Origin: Pseudomonadota bacterium
GTDB lineage: Bacteria > Pseudomonadota > Gammaproteobacteria > CAMYNG01
DNA: 7,248 nt
Direction of reading: 5' to 3'
NCBI GenBank assembly: GCA_020347585.1
Contig: CP070733.1
Coordinates: 318,731-325,978, forward strand
Positions 5,138 to 7,248 of this stretch are shown here, piece by piece. The notes below the pieces were generated by a model. That model searched no databases. It was not told where the DNA came from and saw only the letters and a list, made by a program, of their open reading frames with translations. Made by a program: the position numbers and the translations under genes. Each line of letters starts with the position of its first letter. The stretch's first letter is position 1.

Positions 5138-7248
5138 CTACTCAACCCACCCCAATACGTCGCGGATCACCGACCAACGTTTCCCCGTGTGCCCTGCATC
5201 CTTACCCAAGAACCAGTGATCGTGGAGCTTCTGGACGGTTCCATCCTTTACCCTGATCTCTATCCAGCGATTCACAAACTCCGTGAAAATGCGATCGCGG
5301 TTGCGAATGACATAGACCAGCGGGTCAGCACCCTGCAACGGCCGCGGTACAACAGCGGAAAAGCGTGGATACAACAGCGTCCATGCCGAGCCGGCCTGCG
5401 CACTCATCACCAGCGCGTCGACCTCGAGAAACCCACCATCGAAGAACTCTTCAGGCGAACTGAATATCCGCACCTCTGCCTGCGGCATAGCACGCTTGAG
5501 CCTGGTGCCAAGGTAGTTGTCCCCGACCACACCGAGACTGATCGACGGCATGGCGCGAATCTCATCCATGGTATCGAACGCCTTGCGGCGGTGATCCTCC
5601 ACCACGACCGCAAGGTTTACATCCAGGTAGGAGTCTGAGAGGCCCGCCCGCTCGGCCAGCGGCGGCGTCGATACGATGCCCGCCATGGCGATATCGAAGT
5701 GGCGCGCGTTCAACTGATCCAGCAAGGAATGGCGCTCGAAGGGTACGAACTCCAGTTGCACGCCGATATCGGTGGCCAGGAGCTGCGCCATTTCGACATC
5801 AAAGCCCACCAGCTCGTCGTTGGTGTTGAAGAACGAATAGGGTAGTGCATCTCTTACATAGCCTACGCGCAATACACCACGTTCGCGGATGGCGTCTAGC
5901 ACCGGCTGATCGGCGGGTGGCAGGGCAAAATCCTTGTCCGGTACTTCCCGCTGGACGATCGACGGCATGGGATCCTGCAGCCAGCGCATGCTCGCGACCA
6001 ATTGGTCCTTTGTATAGGCCTGGCTGACGCTCCAGCCGAAATAGGCACGCAGGCCCAGCAGCACAGCACCAAGAATAGCAACGCTGATACCGACGTAGAT
6101 TGCGAGGCGACGGTAGTTGAAACGCAACACCCCCGTCACGGCGCAGGTCGTCATAGCCGCCAGTGCCGCAATGTGAATGACCGCTACCAAGGTCGCGAAG
6201 CGCCCAATATAGAACAGCGTCATCAAATATAGCTCGAACATATCCGAGGGCAGGCGCAACTGATCGAGCAAGAACGGCATACCGATCTCAACGCTGCCGA
6301 AGAAGCTGAAGAAACCCACCACCGAGAAACCGGGATAGTCATCAAACGTTAAGGGACTTCCCGAAAACCATGCGGCAAATGGCACAAACACCATTATCAG
6401 CAGCGTGCCGATGTCCGGAAACGGGTAGCTGATGGGAACGGTCACGCCAACCAGGGAGTCGGTTTCATCACTGCCGATGCCCTTGCTGTGAAACAGGGCC
6501 TTAATGTTCTCGGTAAGGAGCGGCAGGACTACTAGCAGGTTTCCGGTGGTAAACCCTGTCACTAGCGGGTCCTTAGCCGCCCGGAACACCTCGCGGAAGC
6601 TGAACGGCGTGACTGCCGATACCAGCATGGGCGCCAGCCACAGAGTTAAAATCAGCGCGCCCGCGGTGTATATGACCAGGTAGACCTGCAGACGTTCGAC
6701 CTCCTCCATGGTCATGGTTCCCGCAGCAGCGGCCGCCAACGCGAATACGCCAATGGGGGTGAGCCTGACCACGAATTGGGTGATACGGATCAACCCGGCC
6801 TGAACGCTGGACAGGGTCTCGAGTAACGCAGTCTTTTCTTTGACCCCGATTAACGCCACCCCCAAAGACAAGCCAAACACCACCACGCCCGGAAGCACTC
6901 CGGATGCCAGCGTATTGAAAGGGTTGGCGGGGATATAGAGCTTGAGAAAATCGATCTCCTGGACCGGCTGTACGCTGCTGGTGCTGAAAAACGATGCCGA
7001 CTCAATATCGGGAAACGTCAGCGGCAACGAGAAGATCATCAGGAAGCACAGCGACCACAGCGTCGCTAACACGGCCGCGCCGCGTAACCCGAGTAGTTTC
7101 GCCTGCTCAAAGCTGATGCTGCCCAGTCCCAGCACCAGGGTTACGAAGAAATATGGCAGCACCGCCATCTGCAACAACATGACAAAGCCGTCACCAATAG
7201 GCTGCAAAACCGCGGCATACTCACCGATGAACAGCCCCAACGCCACGC
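5138..7248 (-). CDS. SDF/DAACS symporter core fused to a periplasmic family-3 solute-binding domain, 5' end beyond the window
   Basis: One uninterrupted frame of at least 702 residues; canonical DAACS symporters have about 420. Residue numbers count from the GTG at 7246, which is not the true start, since most of TM1 is missing. Residues 1-372 look like a glutamate/dicarboxylate symporter: TM2 with VLPYFFVTLVLGLGSI (29-44), IPANPFNTLASGVLPGVVVFGLSLG (105-129), RLTPIGVFAL (161-170), HP1-like GFTTGNLLVVLP (231-242), TM7-like PISYPFPDIGTLL (271-283), HP2-like VEIGMPFLLDQL (319-330), and TM8 with IGRFATL (347-353). After NYRR comes an extra span (381-403), a linker (404-447), then an SBP family-3 domain (448-680): GVLRVGYVRDALPYSFF, LVGFDVEMAQLLATDIG, DIAMAGIVSTPP, LSDSY. 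The extra span should place this domain in the periplasm. The normal HP1 serines, NMDGT and TM8 Asp/Asn are absent, as are the SBP Arg and Asp that bind amino acids. The substrate is unknown; transport or receptor function are both possible. Confidence 0.9.
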   Translation of the reverse strand, partial: VALGLFIGEYAAVLQPIGDGFVMLLQMAVLPYFFVTLVLGLGSISFEQAKLLGLRGAAVLATLWSLCFLMIFSLPLTFPDIESASFFSTSSVQPVQEIDFLKLYIPANPFNTLASGVLPGVVVFGLSLGVALIGVKEKTALLETLSSVQAGLIRITQFVVRLTPIGVFALAAAAAGTMTMEEVERLQVYLVIYTAGALILTLWLAPMLVSAVTPFSFREVFRAAKDPLVTGFTTGNLLVVLPLLTENIKALFHSKGIGSDETDSLVGVTVPISYPFPDIGTLLIMVFVPFAAWFSGSPLTFDDYPGFSVVGFFSFFGSVEIGMPFLLDQLRLPSDMFELYLMTLFYIGRFATLVAVIHIAALAAMTTCAVTGVLRFNYRRLAIYVGISVAILGAVLLGLRAYFGWSVSQAYTKDQLVASMRWLQDPMPSIVQREVPDKDFALPPADQPVLDAIRERGVLRVGYVRDALPYSFFNTNDELVGFDVEMAQLLATDIGVQLEFVPFERHSLLDQLNARHFDIAMAGIVSTPPLAERAGLSDSYLDVNLAVVVEDHRRKAFDTMDEIRAMPSISLGVVGDNYLGTRLKRAMPQAEVRIFSSPEEFFDGGFLEVDALVMSAQAGSAWTLLYPRFSAVVPRPLQGADPLVYVIRNRDRIFTEFVNRWIEIRVKDGTVQKLHDHWFLGKDAGHTGKRWSVIRDVLGWVE

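Noticed and set aside
5072..5638. Plus-strand open frame of 188 codons
   Set aside because: It is antisense to the solute-binding domain of the large fusion gene, with no recognisable motifs; treated as a shadow frame.
5880..6140. Possibility that the fusion is two genes joined by sequencing error
   Set aside because: The frame is continuous, the junction encodes a sensible membrane span with positive residues on the expected side, and no ribosome site, start codon or signal peptide suited to a separate binding protein is seen there.

Overview
The window is a GC-rich stretch of bacterial chromosome in which every supported gene lies on the minus strand. The order glnE then ilvE, about 50 bases apart, together with the IlvE sequence style (for example the CKAKANGNY lysine region), matches the arrangement known in Pseudomonas and related Gammaproteobacteria. 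The host is therefore most likely a gammaproteobacterium; I cannot name a genus. No rRNA, tRNA, CRISPR array or insertion sequence is visible.

Layout in the direction of transcription (right to left): (1) 7248-5138, a very large 5'-truncated gene for an unusual membrane protein. A dicarboxylate/amino acid:cation symporter (SDF/DAACS) core is followed in one frame by an extra membrane span and a family-3 periplasmic solute-binding domain. (2) A gap of about 200 bases, then crcB (fluoride channel) and a DUF190 gene 7 bases apart, a two-gene operon. (3) A short AT-rich region, then a small NTF2-like (SnoaL-type) gene. (4) A gap of 117 bases holding a plausible promoter, then glnE, the two-headed glutamine synthetase adenylyltransferase/deadenylase. 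(5) ilvE, cut by the left edge of the window, probably cotranscribed with glnE.

Functionally, glnE and ilvE form a nitrogen-metabolism pair: control of glutamine synthetase, and a glutamate-dependent branched-chain aminotransferase. crcB and DUF190 form a fluoride or ion-homeostasis pair. The NTF2-like protein has no assignable substrate.

The most unusual object is the symporter-binding protein fusion. Its symporter half lacks the normal serine-rich HP1 motif, the NMDGT motif and the TM8 Asp/Asn positions. Its binding-protein half keeps the fold motifs but lacks the Arg and Asp that normally hold the alpha-carboxylate and alpha-amino groups of amino acids. It may be a transporter for a different ligand with its own tethered capture domain, or a transporter-derived receptor. 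Motif comparisons were made by eye from remembered family consensus, not from a computed alignment.
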